Shown: piece by piece, positions 1 through 9,735 of the stretch
Numbering within the stretch: position 1 is the stretch's first letter
Layout of the letters: every line of letters starts with the position of its first letter
Origin: Dentipellis sp. KUC8613
Lineage: Eukaryota > Basidiomycota > Agaricomycetes > Russulales > Hericiaceae
Reading direction: 5' to 3'
Length of the DNA: 64,000 nucleotides
Assembly: GCA_002286715.1 (NCBI GenBank)
Contig: NSJX01000011.1
Location: 194,106-258,105, forward strand
The notes under the pieces: model-generated
Seen by the model: only the letters and a program-made list of their open reading frames with translations
Database searches by the model: none
Told to the model about the DNA's origin: nothing
Translations under genes and position numbers: made by a program

Positions 1-190
1 TACGAACGCACCGGCTCGATTGGTCTGATGCGAGAACGAGTCTCGTCGACACAGGCTAACCCCCGAAGATGCACGTGACCGGTCTCATGAGCGGCTGCAC
101 AATATCTCTAGTCTTTGCGTTCTGTACGTTTCGCATACCTCGTACTCCACGCGCAGCATGTCCCAGCTTTCCTGCATATAATCTACAGCG

Positions 191-1282
191 CTACAGCGTC
201 ACTCTTCCTTGCATGCCCACTACTCCATCTTCGTCTTCAGCCCACAATCGCACCGCGGAGGTTCCTTCCCATGATCCGCAAATTCGGACAGGCCGGTCTA
301 CAATGATTGGATTTACTGCCCGGTACGTGAAGCTCTTGAATTGTGCATCAGGCTTGTGGAATGCCAGTACATCCAGTAGCATTAGCGCGGTCAATGGGCC
401 GTGAACAAGGCGTTCTGTTGAGTGTCTCGTTTACCCTCCTGTGACAACAATATTGTACATGGCTCCACACACCTGGATATCCTTCGAATTCTTGGGCATA
501 TTTACGATCCAGGTGGACATGATGACCATTGAATGTGAGCGCCGAAAATCGAAAGAGCGTTGTTGCACTAGGTGTGTATGTGAACGAGAAATCTGCCGTA
601 GGCAGTTCCGTGACTGTCCCGCAAGCAAGTATCAGCCTGACATGTGCTGCAGCAAGGCTGTACGGCCGCTGCTCCCGTCCAGCGCAAGTCACTGAGAATA
701 CGCACCGTCCCGAAACTTCCTCTGATTGAGTCCCAACGCGAGATAAACATGTGTCCTCTCTTCCATCACAGCAGGCTGCTCGTCCCCCTCATTTCTCATG
801 TCAATCTTCTGCCGCACGAACACCATGGGTGCACCCTTCTCAAAGCCTTTCTTCTCAACGGAGTCAATCGTTGTGACAGACGTTGCCTTCGCGCCAATCA
901 GCAGAGGCTTCCTCCATTCCATCCAGCCTCCGGCCCACATTCGCCTTACGAACGGCTCTGGAGGACAGAAGTCGGCGTCCGTCCCATCTGGTCTCAGATA
1001 CCTCTCTGGGGTGCGGGGGTGGAAGAACACGAGGTGGTGGCCATAGCCCAGAGGTGTACCCTCAGACGGAGGTGTATATGGCTTTCTGGTACCATCGCGA
1101 GTCGGCAGTGTCACATAGAGGTCGGAGAGATGGTCAGGGTGGAGTGTAGCAGAATACTTGAGCCGTTTGTCTGCCGTCGCTTTGATCCAGTGGTCAAGCG
1201 CCTCTGTGCCATGCGTCGTAGAATAGGTGCGCTGCAGCTGCCTCGCCGTCGTGTGCAGGAGAGTGGGACGCATGGAAGGCAC
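191..1282 (-). CDS. HTD2: Hydroxyacyl-thioester dehydratase type 2, mitochondrial (HTD2-like, hotdog fold)
   Basis: Predicted 3-hydroxyacyl-thioester dehydratase of mitochondrial type II fatty-acid synthesis. The first exon (1282 down to about 740) starts with a Ser/Thr/Arg-rich, acid-poor N-terminus (MPSMRPTLLHTTARQLQRTY) that looks like a mitochondrial presequence. It continues with the MaoC/FAS1-like dehydratase N-half (PLGYGHHLVFFHP, RRMWAGGWMEW). The C-terminal hotdog half is in later exons: TLFRFSALTFNGHHVHLD, with the HxxH-like active-site region, then RLVHGPLTALMLLDVLAFH, ending GMQGRVTL-stop at 191. The frame change between exons is explained by short introns. Family membership is clear from the paired motifs; exact internal splice sites were not all resolved. 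The 190 bases to the left edge hold nothing I recognise. Confidence 0.82.
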
Positions 1283-1481
1283 AGACTACGCTGTAATGTC
1301 CGTTGTTCGTCTGTCTATATACTTGATCCGCTTGACCGTGGCAAGGTCACCGGTCACCAGACACCCGATTCAATCATCGTGCAAGACGACCACGGCGTTG
1401 AAGGACACCACATCTGGTCAACAATTCCTAAAATTATTACATTCTTTCAATTGGTATACAGCTAGTCGCGGTAGCGTACAG

Positions 1482-2563
1482 CTACTTCTTGTTCATGATA
1501 ACCACGTAAGTCTTGTGGGGGTGTTCGAATACACCATTGGCTTCATCAATCCATTTCTTTCCGTCACCGCGCTCAACGATTGCTTGGATGTCCGTCTTGA
1601 TCTTGGCCTTGACATCATCTGTCTGAATAGCAACGTAACTCCTGCTGAACGCTCGGTTCGTCACGATCTCCAGGGTTCCTGGCAGAAGGTAGTCCCAAAC
1701 TTTCTCGACGGGAGGCTCGAAAAGCTTCTCGTAGGTTTCGTTGAACACTTTCCGCCATAGGCCGAGGCGGAATTGTGGGGCTCCTTGTTCATACGATTCG
1801 ACGCAGTCACGGACCTGACCGACCCATTCTGCTACCTCACTAGACGCAAACTGTAGGTCCGACCTGACTCGTAGAAGAAGGATGCGGCATGCGACCTACC
1901 GATCCTCCAAGTTCCAGATCAAGGCAACAATACCATCCGGTTTCAGGATGCGGGAGAATTCTACCGCTGCAGCGTCAAAGTCTGGGCACCAGTGAAATGC
2001 CTGGGTCCCACAAGGAGGATAGCATATAAACCATCTACGAGGTCATGAAATGCCAGGGTTCGACGCACCTGCGCTATCACAATCAGGTCTACTTGACCAT
2101 CCGGAACGCCGGTGTTGTCGAAGAACCCTTCCTTAATCGTTACACGCTCGTCGGTGACGGACTTCGCGAAGACCTCGCGCATGCCAGCACTTGGCTCAAG
2201 CGCAGAAAGCTTCTGGATGGAAGTGGACCATTCTGGATGGGCAAGCAGGGCACGGGTAAAGATCCCAGTGCCTGCTCCAATCCTGTTAGAGAGAATAGCT
2301 GTGATGTTCAGCTGCTATGGTTGTCACGGGGTCAAGCGGACGACACTCGCTCAACGATGTTCAGAGGGGGTTGAGCCTTCACTGATTGTCGGATGAAGGA
2401 GAGGGCATTGGCCTGGTAGGACGGCCGAACTCTAATTGTATACAGGAATCGTCGGTCAGAGGTGATGCCCTGGTCGCCAGTTTCAGCAGACGCACCTGTC
2501 ATAGAGCTCGTTTGTGCCTTGCCCGAAGCCTTTCCTAGCCAATTCGTGTACCACTCCCGACAT
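1482..2563 (-). CDS. SAM-dependent class I methyltransferase (Crg1/trans-aconitate MT-like)
   Basis: Class I Rossmann-fold methyltransferase. I place the start at 2563, where MSGVVHELARKGFGQGTNE opens in the way usual for this fungal family. A phase-2 intron (GTGCGT...TTAG) joins LYDR to VRPSYQANALSFIRQ. A second intron joins NIVE to the SAM-binding loop IGAGTGIFTR (motif I). Then follow LSALEPSAGMREVFAK, VDLIVIAQ, and after a third intron (GTGCGT...CCCAG) AFHWCPDFDAAAVEFSRILKPDG. The last exon ends TYVVIMNKK at 1482. The layout matches the Methyltransf_11-type proteins that include yeast Crg1 and Tmt1. The substrate cannot be deduced from sequence. The gene lies on the same strand as both neighbours, with no overlap. 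Confidence 0.8.
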
Positions 2564-3240
2564 CGTTTGTGCGTGTAGATCGATGGCTCAGGCAGTGTTT
2601 TGAGACTCGGATGGTGGGCAGAATCCACGCGTGATAGCAGGCTTTATATCGCTGATCATGCCATTGACTAGAAGCTTGAGCCAGCTCAGATGACATGGAA
2701 AATGCGCAATCCAGCGATCTGAGAGTATATAACTGTGCGCATCCGGTCCCGGTGTTCCGTCCACATGTTGTAGAGTCACCCTCACCGGCGCGTAAGATAA
2801 CGCTCGGCTAGTGGCGGTCCCGAGCTTGCCGCCGGGCCACGCTATACTCGAATCGTCTGTCATTGCACAATTCTGTCAACAGAATAGTTACCAGTCTATC
2901 ACTGAATGTACCCTTGTACGCCACGTGCATATATACTGGTTTAAGGCGAAATGTTGATTGGTGCTCGGATTGAAATGCTAGGAGTCGCAGAAACCTGGCC
3001 GATATGCTGCACCCATAGACATCCATATGTGTATTGTCTCCTCGTTGAATGCGCAGACATAGGCAGGACCAACAGAATTTGGCTCGGTCAGTCGTCTTCG
3101 GAACGTGAACCAGGAGGCAGTCGGTCAACTGTCGATCCAAGAATTTGAAGCGTTTGCATCGTACACTTATTACGCAGTCGGATTCCTTCTTGAAAAATCG
3201 ACTGGATGCCGATCACGCTAAAGATGTTTTCTTGGGCCAG
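2564..3240. other. Gene-free stretch between methyltransferase and MTR3
   Basis: About 680 bases. Two minus-strand open frames of about 90-110 codons lie here (2588-2863 and 2808-3140), but neither shows a recognisable domain or convincing splice continuation. It probably holds the methyltransferase promoter and the MTR3 3' untranslated region. Confidence 0.5.
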
Positions 3241-4316
3241 TCATATTTCACGAACATCATCTAGTAGTGCTTGAGCTACAATCTGGTGGATATCAGTACA
3301 ACGTTCTTGACAGAGCTCCATGCACTGCAAATCGTATTTGAGCCAAAAAGTCTGTCGATAGTGCATGGGGGACATACCCGCGTCGCTTCTACGGGAAGCA
3401 TTGAGCCCCTTTGCCAGACACTAGTGATTGTTCCCAACGCAGGAATGCAAGCAAAGCCCAAGGTCCCTGCTGCTAACCTAGACTCTTCTTCTGTAGGATC
3501 TAACCAAATCTCTTTCCCTACAGTCGACTTTGTACTTTGTTAGATCAAGTACAGAACTGAGAACGAGACATCCTTACGGCAACACATGACACTACCAATC
3601 CCAGCATCTCTATGCCCGCATTGGCAAGAGCCGTAGAGGCAGCGACGGCACCCGCAGCCACGCACGCCTCATTACCATCGCTTTCTATCACGGTGACGAA
3701 GATATCGATGACAGACTTGGGTAGAAGTTCCAAGCGAACAGCCTGAGCCAAACTCTGTTGTATGTGCACTGCGACAGAGCGATCTTCTGCATCCTGCATA
3801 TGTATTTTCAGCTTTTGCTATACGCCATTGAAAATGACGAACGTACCCGAAGAGGCGCTCTTCTTGTATTGCATGAAAAAGGTGCGAACTTGACCTCCAC
3901 ATTCAACCGACCTTTTTCACTGAAGGTCGTGCTTTTAGATTGGCGCGGGCCATACCTAGTGATCCGCTATGGTATCAGTATGTCGAACGCTGAGGATGAC
4001 ATGGAAAATACGAACACGGCGCACGCGATTTTTGTACGTTCTGTCTCGATATATGCCGATCCATTCGCCTGGCTGATCAGACCAGCTTTTAGGACTATCT
4101 GACACGAACGCGTATGAAACATGTAAAATAGAATCACGACAATACTATGGTCTCCTACGTACATATCGGCCGGATGTCCAGAGCCCCTCGACCTCGCCGC
4201 GGTTCCCCTTCTACCCAAGACGCGTAAGAAGTCGAAGGTTCTTCAGCAGGGTCATACACTGGCGCAAAACTTTCATCGGGTCCATTGACACGTCGGCGGT
4301 CGAACGCGGTCTGCAT
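3241..4316 (-). CDS. MTR3: Exosome core subunit MTR3 (RNase PH-like fold)
   Basis: Ring subunit of the RNA exosome with an RNase PH fold, expected to be non-catalytic and to act in nuclear and cytoplasmic RNA processing. The start codon at 4316 opens MQTAFDRRRVNGPDESFAP, followed by GRGALDIRPI and, after an intron, LKAGLISQANGSAYIETERT-KIACAV, the typical first RNase PH strand block. The second half has EDRSVAVHIQQSL, LPKSVIDIFVTVIESDGNEA, and AAGAVAASTALANAGIEMLG. A terminal intron (GTATGT...TGCAG) joins PVEATR to AMELCQERCTDIHQIVAQAL, with the stop at 3241. The serine/alanine-rich 'AASTALANAGIEMLGLV' block and 'LPKSVIDIFVTV' favour MTR3 over RRP41 or RRP46. It is divergent to the NSRP1-like gene. 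Confidence 0.85.
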
Positions 4317-4455
4317 GGAGGAGAGCCAGGGTATTCGCGAAAATAAGTGGATGAGGAAGCAGGTCGCTTGGAGTATGTGTCGGGGAGAGTTCCACAAAGT
4401 CGGCGACAGGAACGAGTCCCTCCTAAAGGCCAGCCATTACGTAACACTTACAGCA
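4317..4455. promoter_or_regulatory. Shared divergent promoter MTR3 / NSRP1-like
   Basis: Only 139 bases separate the start codons of two head-to-head RNA-processing genes, so this must carry the 5' untranslated regions and promoter of both. No TATA box is evident. Inferred from layout only. Confidence 0.45.
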
Positions 4456-5728
4456 ATGAAGCTCTCGTTCTCTCTCACCAACAACAAACCAAAGCCTGTC
4501 GGCGCAGCACCCTCTCTCAAGCGTCCTGCGGCATTCGCGTCTCTCGACGATGATACCACCGAGGATGCAGCCCCGACGTCGAGCAGCGCGCCGAAAGCTG
4601 CGACCAACAAGCAGCTGATCGCCCAAAACGTCCAGATGTCGAAGGCCGCGAAGAAACGAATGGAGGCAGAGCAGAAAGTGGATGAAACAGTGTTTCAGTA
4701 TGATGAGGTGTGGGACAACATGCAGCATGCGAAGTTGAAGCAGAAAGAGATCAAAGAGCAGGAGTCCAAAGAGAGGAAGGTCAGTTACAACCCGCAGTAG
4801 GTGCACTGCAAAACACTGAACAACGCGATACTTGCAGCCCAAGTACATCGGCAACCTGCTTTCCACTGCCGCTACCAGAAGGCTTGACCATCTTCGAGCT
4901 GAGGAGAAAATGATCCAGCGGGAGAGAGAAGCAGAGGGTGACGAATTCGATGGCAAGGAGGCATTCGTCACACAAGCTTACAAGGATCAGATGGCTGAAG
5001 TGAGGAAAGCTGAGGAAGAAGAGAGGCAGCGAGAGGGTGAGCAGTCATGTTGCCTGCCTTCCCAGCGTGGTATCCAACTTCGCATTACAGAGCTCGAGAA
5101 GAAGAAGGGTGGCAAGTCTACTGGTCTTGCGCATTTTTATCGCAAAATGCTCGAAGAATCTGAACAGAAACACGAGGAGGCGGTTGCGGCCACGCAGCAG
5201 TCGGGCGCGAAGGTTGTCAAAGGACCCCAAGGACCGACTCCGAACCTGACGATCACGAAACCACCTGACTACACTCCGAAATCAGACTTGGAGCTCGCAC
5301 GTCTGGCCAAGGAACAAGGCAAAGAGGTCGAACTCAATGATGACAATCAGATTGTCGACAAGCGGGAACTCCTGACTGCCGGTCTTAATCTCTCCGCCCC
5401 AAACACACGTCGTCTGGGGCAGCGAAGTTCCTCTGCGAATAAAACCGAAACGCAAGCACAAGAAACTCATAGGGCTGTCGGTGCGGCAGCCAGCAGGCGC
5501 GAGATCAACGAGCGGAGGATGAAAGAGATCTCCTCACAATTGGATGAAGAACGCGAGCGGCTGGCTAGGGAGAAGGAACAACGGGAGAAAGAAGCTGCAG
5601 AGCGATTGGTGTCACGCCGTAACGATGACTCTCAGGTGCAGAGTGCCATCGAACGATACCAGCAGAGAAAGCGACGAAGGCTAGAAGAAGCTCAAACGCT
5701 GACTACTGGGGGCATTCCGCAGTCGTAG
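4456..5728 (+). CDS. NSRP1: Nuclear speckle splicing regulatory protein 1-like (NSRP1/CCDC55 domain)
   Basis: Highly charged, largely coiled-coil protein of the NSRP1 (CCDC55) family, linked to alternative splicing in nuclear speckles. The start at 4456 opens MKLSFSLTNNKPKPVGAAPS; upstream in-frame ATGs lie inside the divergent promoter and are less likely. The family core is QYDEVWDNMQHAKLKQKE, then after an intron (GTCAGT...TGCAG, ending near 4837) PKYIGNLLSTAATRRLDHL, and GLAHFYRKMLEESEQKHEE. A second intron at 5037-5090 is 54 bases and open in frame, so it can be retained without breaking the protein. The C-terminal third (NERRMKEISSQLDEERERLA, AIERYQQRKRRRLEEAQ) is Arg/Glu-rich helix. 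The Ser/Thr-rich segment near residues 30-55 looks disordered. Confidence 0.82.
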
Positions 5729-5864
5729 CAGCGACCGTCGTGCGCTCCGATATTTATTTCACGGACATGGTTATGGCCGTAGTTGTATTCTACTTGTAAT
5801 GATCATAACAGACTCACCAGCACGCGACGCTTGGATCTTGAACTCACAAATTAGCAACGAGACA

Positions 5865-7093
5865 TCAGCAAGACGCAATTTTCATCATTGAAACCATTGT
5901 ATCAAATGCCATTAGGGTATCTAGAGCGCACGGCCGTTCTTCTTGGTTTTCGCAAAGCATGGGCTTCACGAAGCGAATTAGCTGGTCTTTCAGGTAGCCA
6001 GTCATCTTAATCATCGACCGTCAGCCATTGTGAAGATCAACACCTGAGTGATCATACATACGTAGCTAGCTTTCAATATCAATATTCCTAAGGCCCAAAC
6101 GTCCACTTTGAACGGATCACTCAACTCCCCACGTTCAAGTTCTGGAGGTAATTCCGTGGCTCGACCTGCTTGGACTTTGGGATTGAGCGCGCCATCAAAA
6201 CGTCGGCTGAGTTCGTAGTCTATACAGGCGTAATGTCCCTTGTAGTCTGTGACAAGATTTCGGATTGAGATGTCAAGATGCGCAATTCTATGCAGGTGCA
6301 TGAAAGCGACGTGCTATAAAATCAACAGTTTATCGTCAAATTGCAAGAAGCAATGGCTTGCTACGGACCTCTATCGTAGAGCGGATAGCGCGTACGAAAA
6401 GTCCTAAGCAGCAGGGTTTCTCGGGTATCAGCTCTGGAGACCATTCTTCCATGACGATGAATGCGATGCCATCTCCCCTATCCTCGATGAAGTCAAGTAC
6501 AGCTAAGCATCGTCATATCAGGGCCTGGTCCAAAGCCTGTCATATTTGTGACTCACGTATGCAGTGATTTTTCGGATCCGTGCGGAGTGGAGGAGACGAC
6601 AGAAAACGGGTTATATCAAACTCGCGGCTCCCAAGGTGAACGGCCTTGACAATTATAGGTGCATGGTCTTTCTTTCGACGGCCCCTGAAGAGATTATCAT
6701 GCTTCACCTTGTCAGTAGACGTGCTGGTTGATAGGAGGATGAGCTTACAAGTCCTGGGTCTTTGCAAAGAGCTTTGTCGTCGCGAAATCCACAGGCTCTA
6801 GTGTAGCCTGCAGATTGACGATCGCTTCCGGGAGCGCAGCGTTCCCAGTAGGCCTCGTAGAATCGTTTCACATCGCCAACAGTATCCAGGTGGAAGCCAT
6901 GGTCTTCGAACAAACCGCGATATCTCTCCCAGTTCGGTGAAACACGAATGTTCAAGCTGTCCTCGTCTTCCGACGAACTGCTTGACAGAACGGAGTCTGT
7001 ATCGTCACCTATCGATTCAGACCGATTAGACATAGAGCGAATTGTGAGGGCTAGTGGAGTAATCACAGTCTCGGAAAGTGGTGCAGAGACCAT
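5865..7093 (-). CDS. Divergent protein kinase-like domain protein
   Basis: Eukaryotic protein kinase-like fold of a type common in agaricomycete genomes. The N-terminus is acidic and Ser-rich (VLSSSSSEDEDS). After an intron comes the ATP-lysine strand (APIIVKAVHLGSREFDITRF), then DFIEDRGDGIAFIVMEEW, and after another intron HVAFMHLHRIAHLDISIRNL, a variant catalytic loop (HLD...N in place of HRD...N). The magnesium loop reads CIDYELSRRF, so the Asp is kept but the DFG Phe-Gly are replaced by Tyr-Glu. APE-like ELPPELE and VDVWALGILIL follow. A last intron (GTATGT...TTAAG) leads to the tail with EERPCALDTLMAF, stop at 5865. Start at 7093 or at the internal Met at 7033. The substrate is unknown and it may be catalytically weak. 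Confidence 0.68.
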
Positions 7094-7713
7094 TTAAGGC
7101 CCCAGGACGTACAGCTGCGGCAGTCGTTGGGAAAAGGGCTACTGAAAGCGGCGATTGATCCAGTTGCACGTCAGCAGCATCTACTTAATGGTTGCACCGA
7201 GTCGAGCCAAAACATCCGCGGCGTGCTCGGCAGGAATCCAGGGCGACTGCTGTCTTTAGGACATCAAAGCCACATGGGGCCGAACGCGGGACGGATTCCG
7301 GTCATCGCATGCATCGTAGCGCTGGATGGCCTGACAGATCTCCGTCGATAAGTAGCGAGGCAACAGCCAAGTACGCAGCGAGGTCGCATTTAGGTGGCTA
7401 GCTCTCAGGCGCAAGAGGTGCTAGGCAGGCCCTTGGAGCTGCCACCTAGAAGACCGTAGTAAACGGCTTACCGTAAATAGTTGCAGTCCCATGCGGACGT
7501 TTGTTAGCCGGTATCCACGTCAAAATGACGGTCAGCGCTGGTGTAGCTTGAGATAAATCGCCTTTTTCTGGAGAAACGAGCGTCTGCGCAGTGACGCTAC
7601 ATCGCTGTGGTTGCGCAAACACTGCACGGTTCGTTGTTTGGCTCACCCGCACGTGGCGGCGCTCGTTCCCGCGTCCGGCAGTTTCGGCAGTTTGGATCTC
7701 GATCCTCGCGTCC
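7094..7713. other. Intergenic region between divergent kinase and RRM genes
   Basis: About 620 bases between divergent start codons. Short open frames of 60-75 codons are present on the plus strand but have no coding character that I recognise. It presumably holds both promoters. Confidence 0.45.
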
Positions 7714-8398
7714 ATGGAGGAGGGAACCAAGACCAAGAAAACCATCTTCGTCGGCGGCATTGGCGAGGATGTAGACGAGGCAGTCTTGCTGGAGAATTTC
7801 TCCACTTTTGGTTTGTAGCATTCGTGAATCCTAAACCCCTTCGCTGACCTGTTTTTCAAACTTTCCAGGCGACATTATTGACGTGCAGCTGCCTACGGCC
7901 GCTGCAAACCCCTCGCAGCCAAACGGTGAGTACAGCACAACACCTCTTTTCCAGATGCTGACCGTTCCTCAGAGACCAAGCATCGTGGCTTCGCATTCGT
8001 CACATTTGCGTCGAGCGGCGATGCACAGACTGCTATAGACAACATGGATCTCAATGAGCTTCGTGGCAAGGTGATCAAAGTCAGTCTCGCTCGCCCCAAC
8101 AAGGGTGCACTACAACCCAGTGGCAACCGGCCAAGTTAGTCCTATAATTTTCTCATGTGTTGGGAAAATCAGCTTACACTGCGCGTCCTAGTCTGGGAAT
8201 CGGAAGAATGGCTCAAACGCTATGCGAAGCCCCTCGCCGAAAGTGGCGGTATGTCCAACGTCCGTCTGTTCGGGAGCTATGAAACCTAACTCAATGGGCA
8301 TTCCCACAGGACTCCAAGCCCGCAAAGGTGAGCATGACTCGAAATCACCGGAAGGGGATCAGGAGAACGCGGGCGAAGACGAGGCCATGGAAGAATGA
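7714..8398 (+). CDS. Single-RRM RNA-binding protein (PPIE/cyclophilin-33 RRM-like, no cyclophilin domain)
   Basis: Small RNA-binding protein with one RRM. RNP2 is [20 protein letters not shown] and RNP1 is [20 protein letters not shown], followed by [19 protein letters not shown]. This order and spacing match the RRM of spliceosomal cyclophilin E (PPIE/Cyp33). No PPIase domain follows: the next exons read [19 protein letters not shown] and a short acidic tail ([14 protein letters not shown]) ending at 8398. At least four introns interrupt it (for example after the first RRM strand near 7815 and after SQPN near 7925). The start at 7714 gives [15 protein letters not shown]; an in-frame upstream ATG at 7591 would add about 40 unlikely residues. 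A spliceosomal role is inferred from the family. Confidence 0.78.
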
Positions 8399-8559
8399 AA
8401 TGCTATACACTGTTCATACAGATTGGCAATTAAAATACTGGCGTAAGCTACGACGTATTCTACCCTTCGTGGTATCTGAGCTTGTGCAGTGCTGAAATGC
8501 TCTATAGGGACAGAGGTACGTGGCTGGAAGTAGTCCATAACGAAAGCGTGAAGCTAGCA

Positions 8560-9392
8560 TTACGATTGCAACGCGCTCGACTGATTGATCTCCGAATCGT
8601 CGAACTGAGCGCGAGCACGCTTGATATCTTCCTGCATGAACAATAACTCTTCCATGCGAGCAAGCTTCTTTGCGTCTGCCGGCCGCGACAGTGCTCTTCG
8701 CAGATCCTCGATTGACAGACGTGATTTGCGTGTGGGAGCAAGAGCCGTTTGGCACTGGAAGCAACAGTTGACTCCCCAGTTGCATAATGCTAAGTAAGAG
8801 GACTCACGACATCGGCAATGTATTCGACCAAGATCTCCTCCATAACATTCACAGTGTCATTTGCTGGATTTCGGTCATCACCAAACCCATACATCAAGCT
8901 TCGTACTATTCAAACCGTCATGAAGGATCGAACAAATAGATTCTCGTGTAGAGATAGCGTACATTCTTTTGTAAAGAGCCCCTTGAAATTGGACTGTTTT
9001 CTGTAGCCTCTGGTTCCGCCACCTGCCGCAGCCGAAATCGTAGAGGTCGCATTTTCGCGGGTGTATGATGGAGTGTACACGCTGAACGTTGCTCGCTGGG
9101 GATTCGGGGCAGTGGGGGTGGCTGTATGGGCCTGCGTAGTTGCAGACGGCGTAGAGACAGTGGGCCTAGCTGCAGGAGTGGTAGGCTGGTGATGTTGGTA
9201 ATAGTTGTATGGGTAGGCCCACGAAGCGCTATATCCAGTTGCTGAATATGCGCCTGATGTCGGATACGAGTAGGCTCCAGGGGTTTGTGGATGCCCATAC
9301 ATGCCGGGGTTGGGGGGTTGGTAAGGTGCTGCATAAGGATATGCACCAGGGGCTCCCGGCTGCTGCATGGCGTGTGGTGGATAGTAGGACAT
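8560..9392 (-). CDS. TAF13: TFIID subunit TAF13 with long Pro/Tyr-rich N-terminal extension
   Basis: Histone-fold subunit of transcription factor TFIID, which in other organisms pairs with TAF11. The histone fold is assembled from three exons: LFTKE, then (intron GTACGC...ATAG) LRSLMYGFGDDRNPANDTVN-VMEEILVEYIADV, then (intron GTGAGT...CCAG) CQTALAPTRKSRLSIEDLRR, ARMEELLFMQEDIKRARAQF, ending SALQS-stop at 8560. The order and the YGFGDD motif are diagnostic of TAF13. The first exon adds about 160 residues rich in Pro, Tyr, Ala and Thr (MSYYPPHAMQQPGAPGAYPY) in the same frame and directly continuous with GYRKQSNFKGLFTKE. I chose the start at 9392; an in-frame ATG at 9491 would add 33 residues. 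Confidence 0.87.
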
Positions 9393-9735
9393 AGGGACGG
9401 ACTTGCAGCTGGAACCAATGGAATCAACGTCAAAAGGCCCCGGAATGCCACGATGGAAGGAATGCCAGTTGCAAAGGAGTTGCAAAGACAAGGAGGTCGA
9501 GTGAGTAAGTCGAGTAGGCCTCCAGTCGCGGCGAGGTTGCTAACAGGACAAACAGAGACAAATAATACCATTCAAGATTCAAATATCCATGAAATGCAAT
9601 CAGTTGATTCTAAGAAGATTAGTGATTACATGTCAAATAGTCATGAGATGCTCGGCTGTAATAATACATCGATATTACAAGCTGCATAGCCAGGATATGT
9701 GACAGTGGCATCCACTTCCTACAATCCGAATACAG

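Noticed and set aside
644..1465. 273-codon plus-strand open frame
   Set aside because: It is antisense to the HTD2-like gene, whose minus-strand translation has clear family motifs.
2588..3140. Two minus-strand open frames between methyltransferase and MTR3
   Set aside because: No domain, and the methyltransferase start is better placed at 2563, where the family N-terminus begins.
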